Source of the DNA: Prevotella sp.
Lineage (GTDB): Bacteria; Bacteroidota; Bacteroidia; Bacteroidales; Bacteroidaceae
Length of the DNA stretch: 64,000 nucleotides
Direction of reading: 5' to 3'
NCBI GenBank assembly: GCA_017410365.1
Contig: JAFQQY010000033.1
Location: 62,001 to 126,000 of the forward strand
Shown here piece after piece: positions 1 through 7,999 of the stretch (position 1 is its first letter; each line of letters opens with the position of its first letter). Under the pieces are notes generated by a model, which did no database searches, had not been told where the DNA came from, and worked only from the letters and a program-made list of their open reading frames with translations. Both the position numbers and the translations under genes were made by a program.

Positions 1-618
1 ATAGCCGCCAAGTGAAATGATGATGATGACAAACAGCAATGCTATCCATGGATTGCTTTCTTCATCTTGCTTCTTATTGGGGTCCATTGAGTCTTCAAGC
101 ACCTTGTTTACGGCACGCATGCCCTTCAGCATGCCAGCGTCGGTATTGCCCTGCTTGAAGGCTGGAATCATATACGTTGTCTGAATCCTCTTGCTCAACG
201 CATCGGTGAGTAACCCTTCAAGTCCATATCCGGTGTGGAAACGGATGGTTCGCTGGTCGGCAACGTAGGTAATAAGAAGTCCGTTGTTCTTCTCCTTGTC
301 GCCGATGCCCCAGTAGCGGAAAAGGTTCTGAGAGAATTCAAACACATCGTCGTCGCCAATAGACGGAAGCATCACAACCATTGCCTGGATGCCAGTCTTC
401 TGCTCCAAAGTGGTGAACATGCGGTTGATGGAGTCGCGCACCTCAGCAGAGAGCAACCTGTCGGGGTCGCTCACATGCTGGCGCAAGTCCTTGACATATA
501 CGTTGGGAACGGTCTCTATGGTATATGCCTTTGATGAATGCTCTGATGTGTTTGCCGCGATACAGTTGCAGACAAAGGCCGACAGCAATACAATCAGAGA
601 TAATAGTATCTTTCTCAA
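1..618 (-). CDS. TPM-domain (YgcG-like) membrane-anchored protein, 3' end outside window
   Basis: The reading frame runs off the window start; 206 residues are visible. The N-terminus MRKILLSLIVLLSAFVCN looks like a signal peptide. A TPM domain follows at about residues 38-160, with the family hallmarks of a paired 'WGIG..EKNNGLL' block and 'GYGLEGLLTDA'. The last visible residues (PWIALLFVIIIISLGGY) are a membrane segment, which in YgcG-type proteins precedes a glycine-rich tail. The only possible start is TTG at 618, because an in-frame stop lies a few codons upstream and there is no ATG before the signal peptide. It begins 12 bases after the lemA stop, so the two are probably one transcript. 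LemA and TPM proteins are often paired in Bacteroidales. The biochemical role is unknown; an envelope function is inferred. Confidence 0.85.
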   Translation of the reverse strand, partial: MRKILLSLIVLLSAFVCNCIAANTSEHSSKAYTIETVPNVYVKDLRQHVSDPDRLLSAEVRDSINRMFTTLEQKTGIQAMVVMLPSIGDDDVFEFSQNLFRYWGIGDKEKNNGLLITYVADQRTIRFHTGYGLEGLLTDALSKRIQTTYMIPAFKQGNTDAGMLKGMRAVNKVLEDSMDPNKKQDEESNPWIALLFVIIIISLGGY

Positions 619-630
619 ATTATGTTTATT

Positions 631-1227
631 TTAAAACTGTACTTCAGGTGCTTTCTCTGCACCCTCTTGAGCTTCGAAGTATGCCTTCTTCTCAAAACCA
701 AACATTCCAGCAAGGATATTCTTTGGAAACTTACGGATGGCGGTATTGTACTCCTTAGCGGCACCGTTGAAGTCGCGGCGGGCCACAGTGATACGGTTCT
801 CAGTACCTTCCAACTGCGACTGTAGTTCTAAGAAGTTTTGATTTGCTTTCAGATCTGGATACTTCTCTACAACGAGCAACAACTTGCTCAATGCAGAACT
901 AACACCATTCTGTGCCTTCTGATACTGCGCCATCTGCTCGGCTGTCATGTTCTCAGGGTCTACCTTTACACTTGTTGCCTCAGAGCGTGCCTTCACTACG
1001 CCCTCAAGTGTTTCCTTTTCGTGTGCGGCATATCCCTTAACAGTATTGACAAGATTAGGGATGAGGTCGGCACGGCGCTGATACTGCGTCTCCACATCAG
1101 CCCATTTGTTCTGAACGCCTTCATCCATTGACACGAGTCCGTTGTAACCAGACACACCCCAAATCAAAACTACTGCCACGATGGCAATTGTGATTACTAA
1201 TCCTAAATTCTTCTTGATAAATTCCAT
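631..1227 (-). CDS. lemA: LemA family protein
   Basis: A 198-residue protein of the usual LemA length. One N-terminal membrane helix (about residues 9-27, LGLVITIAIVAVVLIWGVSG) is followed by the family block 'VQNKWADVETQYQRRADLIP' and a long helical domain ending 'YNTAIRKFPKNILAGMFGF'. The predicted topology is a short N-terminal tail with the helical bundle outside the cytoplasm. It is the first gene of a two-gene unit with the TPM protein just downstream. No enzymatic role is established for LemA proteins; the pairing suggests an envelope or protein quality-control job, which is inference. Confidence 0.93.
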   Translation of the reverse strand: MEFIKKNLGLVITIAIVAVVLIWGVSGYNGLVSMDEGVQNKWADVETQYQRRADLIPNLVNTVKGYAAHEKETLEGVVKARSEATSVKVDPENMTAEQMAQYQKAQNGVSSALSKLLLVVEKYPDLKANQNFLELQSQLEGTENRITVARRDFNGAAKEYNTAIRKFPKNILAGMFGFEKKAYFEAQEGAEKAPEVQF

Positions 1228-1290
1228 ATTTATATTATTTAATTGCTTTTATGTCGTCTAATATATATACAAATATCGTGCCAAACGGTT

Positions 1291-1752
1291 TTATCCTTTT
1301 ATATAATCAAGTATCTGCTCGGCATGAATCTTGGTTTTGATTTCCTTTGGACCGAATATTTTCTCTATTACGCCATTCTCGTCAACGAGGTATGTTGTGC
1401 GCAGGGTGCCGATGGTGCGACGGCCGCATGCCACCTTTTCGCCCCAGCATCCCAGTTGCTGCAGCAGAGTAGTCTCCGTGTCGGCTATCAGTGGAAAGTC
1501 AAGCTGGTAGGCATCGGCAAATTTCTTCTGCAGCGCTTCTTTGTCCTTGCTCACTCCGATGATGCTATAGCCAGCCGCCTCAAGCTCAGTCTTATGCTCT
1601 TGTAGAGAGCATGCCTCAGCGGTGCATCCGCTGGTGTTTGCCTTTGGATAACTGTAAAGTACTATCTTGCGACCCTTATAGTCGCTTGCTTTAATCTCAT
1701 TACCGTTCTGGTCTTTGCCCAGTATCTCCGGTATTCTGTCTCCGATGTTCAT
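1291..1752 (-). CDS. bcp: Thioredoxin-dependent peroxiredoxin, Bcp/PrxQ type
   Basis: 153 residues, normal for the family. It reduces hydrogen peroxide and organic hydroperoxides in the cytoplasm using thioredoxin. The peroxidatic cysteine is Cys43 in PKANTSGCTAEAC, with the PrxQ-type resolving cysteine at Cys48; Pro36 and Thr40 complete the PxxxTxxC active site. The usual Pro just before Gly-Cys is Ser41 here, a mild departure. The conserved arginine is in GTLRTTYLVDENG near residue 117. There is no signal peptide. It lies between lemA and the GH106 gene on the same strand. The 73-base gap upstream carries a run of eight G (1790-1797) and no clear promoter. Confidence 0.93.
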   Translation of the reverse strand: MNIGDRIPEILGKDQNGNEIKASDYKGRKIVLYSYPKANTSGCTAEACSLQEHKTELEAAGYSIIGVSKDKEALQKKFADAYQLDFPLIADTETTLLQQLGCWGEKVACGRRTIGTLRTTYLVDENGVIEKIFGPKEIKTKIHAEQILDYIKG

Positions 1753-1825
1753 GATTATTTGGGTTTTATTTTATTTTTGAGTTTTTTTAGGGGGGGGTAG
1801 GGGTTCTAGGATATTCTATTTGCCT

Positions 1826-4228
1826 TCACTCTTTCCTTTTCACTTTCATTATCTCAACAGGTCCGAACAGTCCTGACTCAAGTAGGGGAGAGTCTTTAGT
1901 GAAGAACTTGAAGGCATATACCGTCTTGCGACCCTTCGACGGGCGTGGCTTGCCCTCGCGCAACCAATCGGGTAGTTTTGCCATGTAATATCCGGCTGTA
2001 GGACTGCCTGGTGCATAAGAGTAGGTCAGAGCTTCGCCCCATTCAATGTCTGCCGGTTCCTGTTCGTCGCCAATCATTCGGTTAGGCCACAGGTTGGTTA
2101 TTTCTATGGCGATGCTGTTGTTGCCTTTTTGCAATGCATCGGTTATATCGCATGTGAAAGGAGCCTTCCATAGCATTCCGCAGTCGATTCCGTTTACTGT
2201 TACGCGTGCCATGTTCTTCACCTTGCCCAGAGATAACACAAAGCGTGTTTCCTTGTCCTTCAGTTGCTTCTTCTTCAGATTGATGTCGATGGTGTATGTG
2301 GCAGTACCAGAGAAATACTTAATGCCTTTGTTCTTATTGTCTGTCCACGACATCAGCGAGTCCATCGTAATATTAGCATACTCAGGGAATGTGACATTCC
2401 ATGTTCCGGTGACAGGCATGCTTTCCGTGGTATAGAAACGCTTTGGCGCTGGTTTGCTGCTTGTGCCGTGGCGCAGGATGATGAAGCGCGAGCCATAAGG
2501 TTCAATTTCCAATGCCATGTTTTCTTTCGCTTCACATGAGTTCATATCCATTGTATATGGGTTCCATATCTCTGCCGAGCGCCCGTTAATCACGAGTTGC
2601 AGAGTCTCGGTAGCAGCCTTGTCCGTTGGGTTGCAGATAAAATATATGTCTGTGTCGCCATCTGTTCGTCTGTAGGTCTTGAAAGTCTTTAACGCTTTCA
2701 TCTGTTCCTTTGCAGGATAACCGCGCTGCAATAGCGACTGGCAGCGTGCCATATAGTCAAATAGTTTCTTAGCACCGCCAGCCTTCCACCATGTCTGCTT
2801 CGGTACAAACTGCGTGCCCCAGATGCCGAACGACATGCCCGGTTCGAAGTTGGTCCATGGGTTGGCAGCTCCGGCATGCAGCATCATCTTGTTTACGCCT
2901 GTGCAATAAGCCCTGTCACAAACAGCCTTCAGCGACTGCGGGTCGTCCTGCCATGCCTTCAGTGGCCAACAGGTGAATGCCTCGGCGTAGAGAATCTTGC
3001 GCTGCAACTTACGCATAGCCACCTCGTGCTTTGCCATGTCTTTCCATCCCCAGTTGGGATAAGTCCAGAACTCTGTTGCCACTACTGCCTCCTTGGCTGC
3101 TCCCACAATCTTGTAAAAGTCGATAACCGAGAACGGACGCTGACCACCTGTGCCGTATGGTTCGATAAGCAGATTCAGGCCAGGTGTCTGACGTGCCAGT
3201 TCGTTCATGTAACCGTAGTAGTTTTCTGCAAACATTGTCTGTATAACTGTCTGCCAGTCCTTTTTAAACTTTGCCGTCTCTTGCTTGTCGCCTATGGTCT
3301 TGCAGCGTCCAATCATGTAAGGCATGTACGGCATCAGGTCGTAGCCACGTTGCTTCTTAAACTCCTCCGGTAGTTTGCCTGTCCATGTCTGTCCTCCCGC
3401 TTCATAACTGTCAATCTCGAAGTGGGTGAAAGTCTTGCCTGCATGACGGCCGGCAATGTCGATAATCATCTGTGGATAGCCCTGCCAGAACTTCAATACA
3501 GCCTCGCGACTCAGTTTGTCGCATTCGAGTCCTCTTCCTGATTCTGGCGACTGCGCCTCGTTGGTCTTTCCAATGGTTGTCTGACCGATGCGAAGCACAG
3601 CCATGCCCTTTGCCAGCTCCTTTGGTATGGTCAGTTCGCCTGTCTCCTCGTTAAGGCAGTCAGATAGAAGCACCACATCCTCTTTCTTTATTATAGAGTC
3701 GTTAGGAATGGCAATGACAGCCACGTCTTCGTAGTAGTTCCATTTAGAATCGACCTCTGGCCTCTTCAGCGAAATCTTCTTAGGGAGCTTGCTTGTTGGC
3801 AACACCGTTTCGCTATACACCAGTTTGAGCATAGAGTAGCGTGGTTCTACCGAAGGGTATGCACTTGACGACCATCCCGGACAGTTGTGCGTGCCGAAGG
3901 TGAGTCCTAAGCGTTCGCACTCGTCCATTGTCCATCGCATCAGACTCTTCCATTTCTCGCTGCCGATGCTCACCGACGGGTCGTTGACCCTTATCTGGCG
4001 CGGACCTCCAATCTGGAAGTTCTGCACGCCCGACAGTCCTGCTGCCTTGAAGGCCTCAAGGTCGGCGGTTATTCCCTCTTTGTTCACCAGTCCGTCCATC
4101 CATTGCCAGATGATGATAGAGCGGTGCTCGTCTTTTGGTTCTATAAAGTCCTGCTCTAATGTGTTGCCTGTCTGCGCATTTGCAACCAGAGTCAGCAGAC
4201 TTATAATCGTTAATAGTATTTTCTTCAT
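1826..4228 (-). CDS. Secreted GH106-type alpha-L-rhamnosidase
   Basis: About 800 residues. I place the start at 4228 because MKKILLTIISLLTLVANAQ is a clean signal peptide and the longer frame would run into the upstream ogt gene. The N-terminal half has family blocks IIIWQWMDGLVNKEGITADL, GTHNCPGWSSS and SGRGLECDKLSREAV. The C-terminal part is a beta-sandwich with YFSGTATYT, VNGIDCG and TNLWPNRMIGD, as in characterised Bacteroides GH106 enzymes. It should remove L-rhamnose from rhamnogalacturonan-type pectin in the periplasm or at the surface. The catalytic glutamates cannot be assigned without an alignment. The gene follows ogt by 13 bases, so it may be co-transcribed with it. A second GH106-like domain occurs at the far end of the window. 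Confidence 0.85.
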   Translation of the reverse strand: MKKILLTIISLLTLVANAQTGNTLEQDFIEPKDEHRSIIIWQWMDGLVNKEGITADLEAFKAAGLSGVQNFQIGGPRQIRVNDPSVSIGSEKWKSLMRWTMDECERLGLTFGTHNCPGWSSSAYPSVEPRYSMLKLVYSETVLPTSKLPKKISLKRPEVDSKWNYYEDVAVIAIPNDSIIKKEDVVLLSDCLNEETGELTIPKELAKGMAVLRIGQTTIGKTNEAQSPESGRGLECDKLSREAVLKFWQGYPQMIIDIAGRHAGKTFTHFEIDSYEAGGQTWTGKLPEEFKKQRGYDLMPYMPYMIGRCKTIGDKQETAKFKKDWQTVIQTMFAENYYGYMNELARQTPGLNLLIEPYGTGGQRPFSVIDFYKIVGAAKEAVVATEFWTYPNWGWKDMAKHEVAMRKLQRKILYAEAFTCWPLKAWQDDPQSLKAVCDRAYCTGVNKMMLHAGAANPWTNFEPGMSFGIWGTQFVPKQTWWKAGGAKKLFDYMARCQSLLQRGYPAKEQMKALKTFKTYRRTDGDTDIYFICNPTDKAATETLQLVINGRSAEIWNPYTMDMNSCEAKENMALEIEPYGSRFIILRHGTSSKPAPKRFYTTESMPVTGTWNVTFPEYANITMDSLMSWTDNKNKGIKYFSGTATYTIDINLKKKQLKDKETRFVLSLGKVKNMARVTVNGIDCGMLWKAPFTCDITDALQKGNNSIAIEITNLWPNRMIGDEQEPADIEWGEALTYSYAPGSPTAGYYMAKLPDWLREGKPRPSKGRKTVYAFKFFTKDSPLLESGLFGPVEIMKVKRKE

Positions 4229-4241
4229 GTTGATTTGTATG

Positions 4242-4754
4242 CTACTTATTAAATAAGTTGTTTTCGATATCCAGAAGTGCCGCTTTCTTATCCAGTCCTC
4301 CGGCATATCCCGTCAGTTTGCCGTTGCTGCCAATCACCCGATGACAGGGAATGATGATGCTGATGGGATTGTTGTGGCATGCCATTGCCACTGCCCTCGA
4401 TGCCTTTGCATTGCCGATACGCCGTGCCAGTTCGCCGTATGTTATCGTTGTGCCATAGGGAATACTCATCAGTTCTTGCCATACCTTCATCTGAAACTCT
4501 GTCCCATATGGTGCCAACTGCAATTTGAACTCCTTACGCTTGCGGCAGAAAAATTCTTCCAGTTGACTGACTGCATCGTCTATTATCGGATTGCTGCCGT
4601 CTATCAGTTGCAGTCCGTCTCTGCTTGCCTTGCTTCTACACGACAGGTACGACTCCGTCGCCCATTTGCACAACCGTAATCCTTCGTCGTCAGCTCCCAG
4701 CCAAATATCGCCATGCGATGTTGGGTAAAGACGGGTAGTTATGATGTCTTTCAT
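4242..4754 (-). CDS. ogt: Methylated-DNA--protein-cysteine S-methyltransferase
   Basis: 170 residues. It transfers the methyl group from O6-methylguanine in DNA to its own cysteine, a one-use repair reaction. The acceptor is Cys137 in the invariant PCHRVIG motif, followed by GKLTGYAGGLDKKAALL. The preceding helix-turn-helix contains YGTTITYGELARRIG and the arginine finger in KASRAVAMA (Arg120). The N-terminal domain is the short Ogt/MGMT type with no Ada regulatory domain. It sits between the rhodanese and GH106 genes on one strand with gaps of 35 and 13 bases. No separate promoter is visible, so it may be read from the rhodanese promoter. Confidence 0.95.
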   Translation of the reverse strand: MKDIITTRLYPTSHGDIWLGADDEGLRLCKWATESYLSCRSKASRDGLQLIDGSNPIIDDAVSQLEEFFCRKRKEFKLQLAPYGTEFQMKVWQELMSIPYGTTITYGELARRIGNAKASRAVAMACHNNPISIIIPCHRVIGSNGKLTGYAGGLDKKAALLDIENNLFNK

Positions 4755-4789
4755 CTATCTCAGAACTAAAAGTTCTTGATATCTGATTT

Positions 4790-5173
4790 CTATTTCTCTA
4801 TAGGCATACCTGCTGCTTTCCAAGCGTTGAAACCGCCTTTCAAGTCGAATACTTTCAGACCTCTCTGTTGCATTTTCTTTGTTGCCGTCTGACTGCGTCT
4901 TCCACTTCGGCAGTAGATATAGTAGGTCTTAGCCTTGTCCAGTTTCTCGATGCCCTTGTCGAAAGTCTGTTTGTCGAGCACATTCAGCAGCGAGGCACCG
5001 CTGAGATGTCCCTCTGCATATTCTGCCGGTTGTCTTACGTCGATAATCACCGCCGTTGTATCCGCCTTTATTGCCTTGTCGTATTCCTCTATGCTCAGCA
5101 CGTTGCTTCCGCCTTGCGCTGTGCATCCGCAGCAAAACGTTGCCGCTATAATAGATAATAACCAGTTCTTCAT
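4790..5173 (-). CDS. Exported rhodanese-like sulfurtransferase
   Basis: 127 residues from the start at 5173, chosen because MKNWLLSIIAATFCCGC is a signal sequence and the -7 promoter element at 5206-5213 excludes the longer frame. Cysteines 14, 15 and 17 make a lipoprotein form possible, but the lipobox is not canonical. The single rhodanese domain has VIIDVRQPAEYAEGHLSGA and the active-site loop YCRSGRRSQ with catalytic Cys88. Single-domain exported rhodaneses move sulfane sulfur between thiols; the true acceptor is unknown. It is the first gene of a minus-strand run with ogt and GH106, a grouping without an obvious shared function. Confidence 0.88.
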   Translation of the reverse strand: MKNWLLSIIAATFCCGCTAQGGSNVLSIEEYDKAIKADTTAVIIDVRQPAEYAEGHLSGASLLNVLDKQTFDKGIEKLDKAKTYYIYCRSGRRSQTATKKMQQRGLKVFDLKGGFNAWKAAGMPIEK

Positions 5174-5205
5174 AATTATTAATTCACAATGCTTAATTGA
5201 TTTTG

Positions 5206-5213
5206 CAAATATA
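5206..5213 (-). promoter_or_regulatory. Bacteroidetes -7 element TATATTTG for the rhodanese gene
   Basis: TATATTTG on the minus strand, 32 bases before the chosen start codon. It fits TAnnTTTG. No convincing -33 TTTG is seen. Confidence 0.6.
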
Positions 5214-5284
5214 CAAAAAAAGATTCTACATCTATATATTATGTAATAAAAAAGACTTTTCATAGTTATCTCGTTTTTATTTCG

Positions 5285-5292
5285 TATCTTTG
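5285..5292 (+). promoter_or_regulatory. Bacteroidetes -7 element TATCTTTG for ettA
   Basis: TATCTTTG, 39 bases before the ettA start. The predicted transcript would begin inside the 7-bp repeat array at 5298-5328. Confidence 0.65.
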
Positions 5293-5297
5293 CAATC

Positions 5298-5328
5298 TAA
5301 GCATTAAGCATTAAAAATTAAGCATTAA
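5298..5328 (+). repeat. 7-bp-pitch array, word TAAGCAT
   Basis: Four contiguous heptamers, TAAGCAT, TAAGCAT, TAAAAAT and TAAGCAT, then a partial unit. They fill the whole leader between the -7 element and the ettA start codon at 5332. Confidence 0.7.
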
Positions 5329-5331
5329 AAT

Positions 5332-7029
5332 ATGGCAACAGTTGATGACAAGAAAATTATCTTCTCGATGGTGGGAGTGTCGAAGATTATCCCACAGAAT
5401 CAGAAGCAGATACTGAAGAACATCTATCTATCGTTCTTCTATGGTGCGAAAATAGGTATTATCGGTCTTAACGGCGCTGGTAAGTCAACGCTGATGAAGA
5501 TTATTGCCGGCATTGAGCAGCCCACACAGGGCGAGGTGGTATGGAGCCCGGGCTATACCGTTGGTTATCTGCCACAGGACCCGCCGCTCAATGAGGAGAA
5601 GACCGTTAAGGAAAACGTTATGGAAGGAGTGCAGCATGTTTACGATGCACTGAAAGAGTATGACGAGATTAACGTGAAGTTCGGTCTTGAGGAATACTAT
5701 GGCGACCCTGACAAGATGGACAAACTGATGCAGCGCCAGGCAGAGTTGCAGGACATCATCGACGCAACCGACGCTTGGAATATGGACTCTAAACTGGAAC
5801 GTGCCATGGACGCACTGCGCTGTCCTCCTGGAGATTGGGCGGTAACCAACCTCTCAGGTGGTGAGCGTCGCCGAGTGGCATTGTGCCGTCTGTTGCTTCA
5901 GAAACCAGATATGCTTCTGCTCGACGAGCCTACCAACCACCTAGATGCCGAGAGCATAGACTGGTTGGAGCAGCACTTGCAGCAGTATGAGGGAACGGTG
6001 ATTGCCGTAACTCACGACCGCTACTTCCTCGACGACGTGAGCGAGTGGATTCTCGAACTCGACCGTGGCGAGGGTATTCCGTGGAAGGGCAACTACTCTT
6101 CATGGCTTGACCAGAAGACAAAGCGCATGGAACAGGAGGAGAAGTCGGCATCTAAGCGTCGCAAGACTTTGGAGCGCGAACTTGAATGGGTGCGCATGGC
6201 ACCAAAGGCACGTCAGGCAAAGGGTAAGGCGCGTCTTAACTCTTACGAGCAGATGCTAAACCAAGAGCAGAAGGAGCGTGAGGAGAAACTTGAGATATTC
6301 ATCCCTAACGGACCGCGACTTGGCAACAAGGTAATTGAGGCTCAGGGCGTGCAGAAGGCTTTCGGTGAGAAGGTGCTTTTCAACAACCTCAACTTCATGC
6401 TTCCTCCTAACGGCATCGTGGGCGTTATCGGTCCTAACGGTGCAGGCAAGACTACGCTTTTCCGTCTCATCATGGGACTGGAACAGGCCGATGATGGCAA
6501 GTTTGAGGTGGGCGAGACCGTTAAACTTGCTTACGTTGACCAGCAGCATAAGGACATAGACCCAAAGAAAACCGTTTATGAGGTAATCTCTCAGGGTAAC
6601 GAGACAATACGCATGGGTGGCAGAGACATCAATGCCCGCGCATATATCTCACGCTTCAACTTCTCAGGAACCGACCAGAGCAAACTCTGCGAGGTGCTCT
6701 CTGGTGGTGAACGCAACCGCTTGCAACTAGCATTGGCATTGAAGCAGGAAGGCAACGTGCTGTTGCTCGACGAGCCTACCAATGATATCGACGTGAACAC
6801 TCTGCGTGCCCTTGAAGAGGGTCTTGAGGCTTTTGCCGGTTGTGCCGTGGTCATCAGTCACGACCGCTGGTTCCTCGATCGTATTTGTACCCACATCCTT
6901 GCCTTTGAAGGCAATGGCGAAGTGTTCTATTTCGAGGGCAGCTACTCTGAGTATGAAATCAACAAGGCGCGCCGCCTTGGCAACGAAGAAATAAAGAAAG
7001 GCCGCTATCGCAAGTTGATGGAAGATTGA
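5332..7029 (+). CDS. ettA: Energy-dependent translational throttle protein EttA (ABC-F)
   Basis: 565 residues, normal for EttA. A soluble ATPase with two ABC cassettes that binds the ribosomal E site and gates elongation by energy state. Cassette 1 has GLNGAGKST, LSGGERRRVA and LLLDEPTNHLD. A linker rich in basic and acidic residues follows (about 255-320, the P-site interaction motif region). Cassette 2 has GPNGAGKTT, LSGGERNRLQL and LLLDEPTNDID. No membrane segments are present. It is transcribed alone from the promoter at 5285-5292, convergent with mscS. The C-terminus RKLMED is typical of the family. Confidence 0.96.
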   Translation: MATVDDKKIIFSMVGVSKIIPQNQKQILKNIYLSFFYGAKIGIIGLNGAGKSTLMKIIAGIEQPTQGEVVWSPGYTVGYLPQDPPLNEEKTVKENVMEGVQHVYDALKEYDEINVKFGLEEYYGDPDKMDKLMQRQAELQDIIDATDAWNMDSKLERAMDALRCPPGDWAVTNLSGGERRRVALCRLLLQKPDMLLLDEPTNHLDAESIDWLEQHLQQYEGTVIAVTHDRYFLDDVSEWILELDRGEGIPWKGNYSSWLDQKTKRMEQEEKSASKRRKTLERELEWVRMAPKARQAKGKARLNSYEQMLNQEQKEREEKLEIFIPNGPRLGNKVIEAQGVQKAFGEKVLFNNLNFMLPPNGIVGVIGPNGAGKTTLFRLIMGLEQADDGKFEVGETVKLAYVDQQHKDIDPKKTVYEVISQGNETIRMGGRDINARAYISRFNFSGTDQSKLCEVLSGGERNRLQLALALKQEGNVLLLDEPTNDIDVNTLRALEEGLEAFAGCAVVISHDRWFLDRICTHILAFEGNGEVFYFEGSYSEYEINKARRLGNEEIKKGRYRKLMED

Positions 7030-7038
7030 TTTGAGACG

Positions 7039-7140
7039 GTGAGGTTATGAGGTAATAAGGACGTGAATTATGCGCCAGTTTAGGTTATAACCTTACAACC
7101 TCCAACCTTACAACCTTATAACCTCATAACCTTATAATTA
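7039..7140. repeat. 8-bp-pitch array, word AACCTTAY, with an inverted copy
   Basis: Five octamers of the type AACCTTAC, AACCTTAT or AACCTCAT plus one heptamer lie at 7089-7135, directly against the mscS stop. At 7039-7060 the same word occurs in inverted orientation (GAGGTTATGAGGT). The two halves could pair, so the array may serve as the transcription end for convergent ettA and mscS. No U-tract terminator is otherwise visible here. Confidence 0.65.
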
Positions 7141-7986
7141 AGCATTTGCCTCTCCCTGATGAACCACAATCTGTGGATAAGGGAATGAGATGCCACGCTC
7201 GTTGAATGTGGTGTAGATGGCTTGGTTGGTCTGGAAATGCACAGTCCAGTAATCGCTCGCCTTCACCCACACACGCACGGTGATATCAACGCTATTGTCT
7301 GATAATTTGCCCAGTTCGATGAATGGGGCAGGAGTCTTCATTATACGTTCATCGGCTTCGAGTATCTCTCGTATAACACTTTCTACATACTTGTAATCTG
7401 CACCATATTCTATACTTACTGTGAAGTCGAGACGGCGTTCGTCCTTATGGTTGTAGTTGACGCAAATAGCATTGCTCATGGTTCCGTTTGGAGCATAAAC
7501 CACCTTGTTGTCTGGTGTAACAAGCACGGTGTGGAATATCTGTATCTCCTGAACAGTGCCAGAAGCGCCAGTGGTCGATTCGATATAGTCGCCAACCTTG
7601 TATGGACGGAAGGCAAGGATTATAAGGCCGCCGGCAAAATTCTGCAATTGGCCTGACAATGCCATGCCGATGGCCATGCCGGCAGAAGCGAGCAGGGCGG
7701 CAAAACCTGTGAGTTCAATGCCCAGTTTTCCGATGACAGCCAGTGCGAGCATTACCATCAAGATAATGTTGACTGTGTTCTTAAGAAACATTTGCACGCC
7801 TATTTCAACCTTTCGCTTTTCTAGAATCTTTGCGAACAATTTGTTTGCCCACTTTACGAGTAACCTACCAATAATGTAAATGATTACGGCGCCAAGTATG
7901 CGGCTACCCACGTCAACTCCCGTGTCAATAAGTTTTGTCAGGAGTTCGTTGAATTGAGTACTGATGTTTGATGTCATTAAAATCAT
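7138..7986 (-). CDS. mscS: Small-conductance mechanosensitive channel, MscS family
   Basis: 282 residues, the length of classical MscS. Three N-terminal membrane helices are seen at about residues 17-45, 62-88 and 93-125; the third has the pore pattern of alternating Gly and Ala (ASAGMAIGMALSGQLQNFAGG). The soluble part has the family blocks FRPYKVGDYIE and VYAPNGTMSNA. It opens on membrane tension to release solutes during osmotic downshock. Starts at 7986 (MILM) and 7977 are both possible. It follows the MATE gene by 13 bases on the same strand and is probably co-transcribed with it. Confidence 0.93.
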   Translation of the reverse strand: MILMTSNISTQFNELLTKLIDTGVDVGSRILGAVIIYIIGRLLVKWANKLFAKILEKRKVEIGVQMFLKNTVNIILMVMLALAVIGKLGIELTGFAALLASAGMAIGMALSGQLQNFAGGLIILAFRPYKVGDYIESTTGASGTVQEIQIFHTVLVTPDNKVVYAPNGTMSNAICVNYNHKDERRLDFTVSIEYGADYKYVESVIREILEADERIMKTPAPFIELGKLSDNSVDITVRVWVKASDYWTVHFQTNQAIYTTFNERGISFPYPQIVVHQGEANA

Positions 7987-7999
7987 AAAAATACTTGTT

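Noticed and set aside
1790-1797. Run of eight G as a phase-variable switch
   Set aside because: It lies between genes transcribed on the other strand, not in a coding frame, and no promoter spacing around it is evident.
1826-4306. Longer start for the GH106 gene at 4306
   Set aside because: It overlaps the ogt coding sequence and adds residues before a clear signal peptide that starts at 4228.
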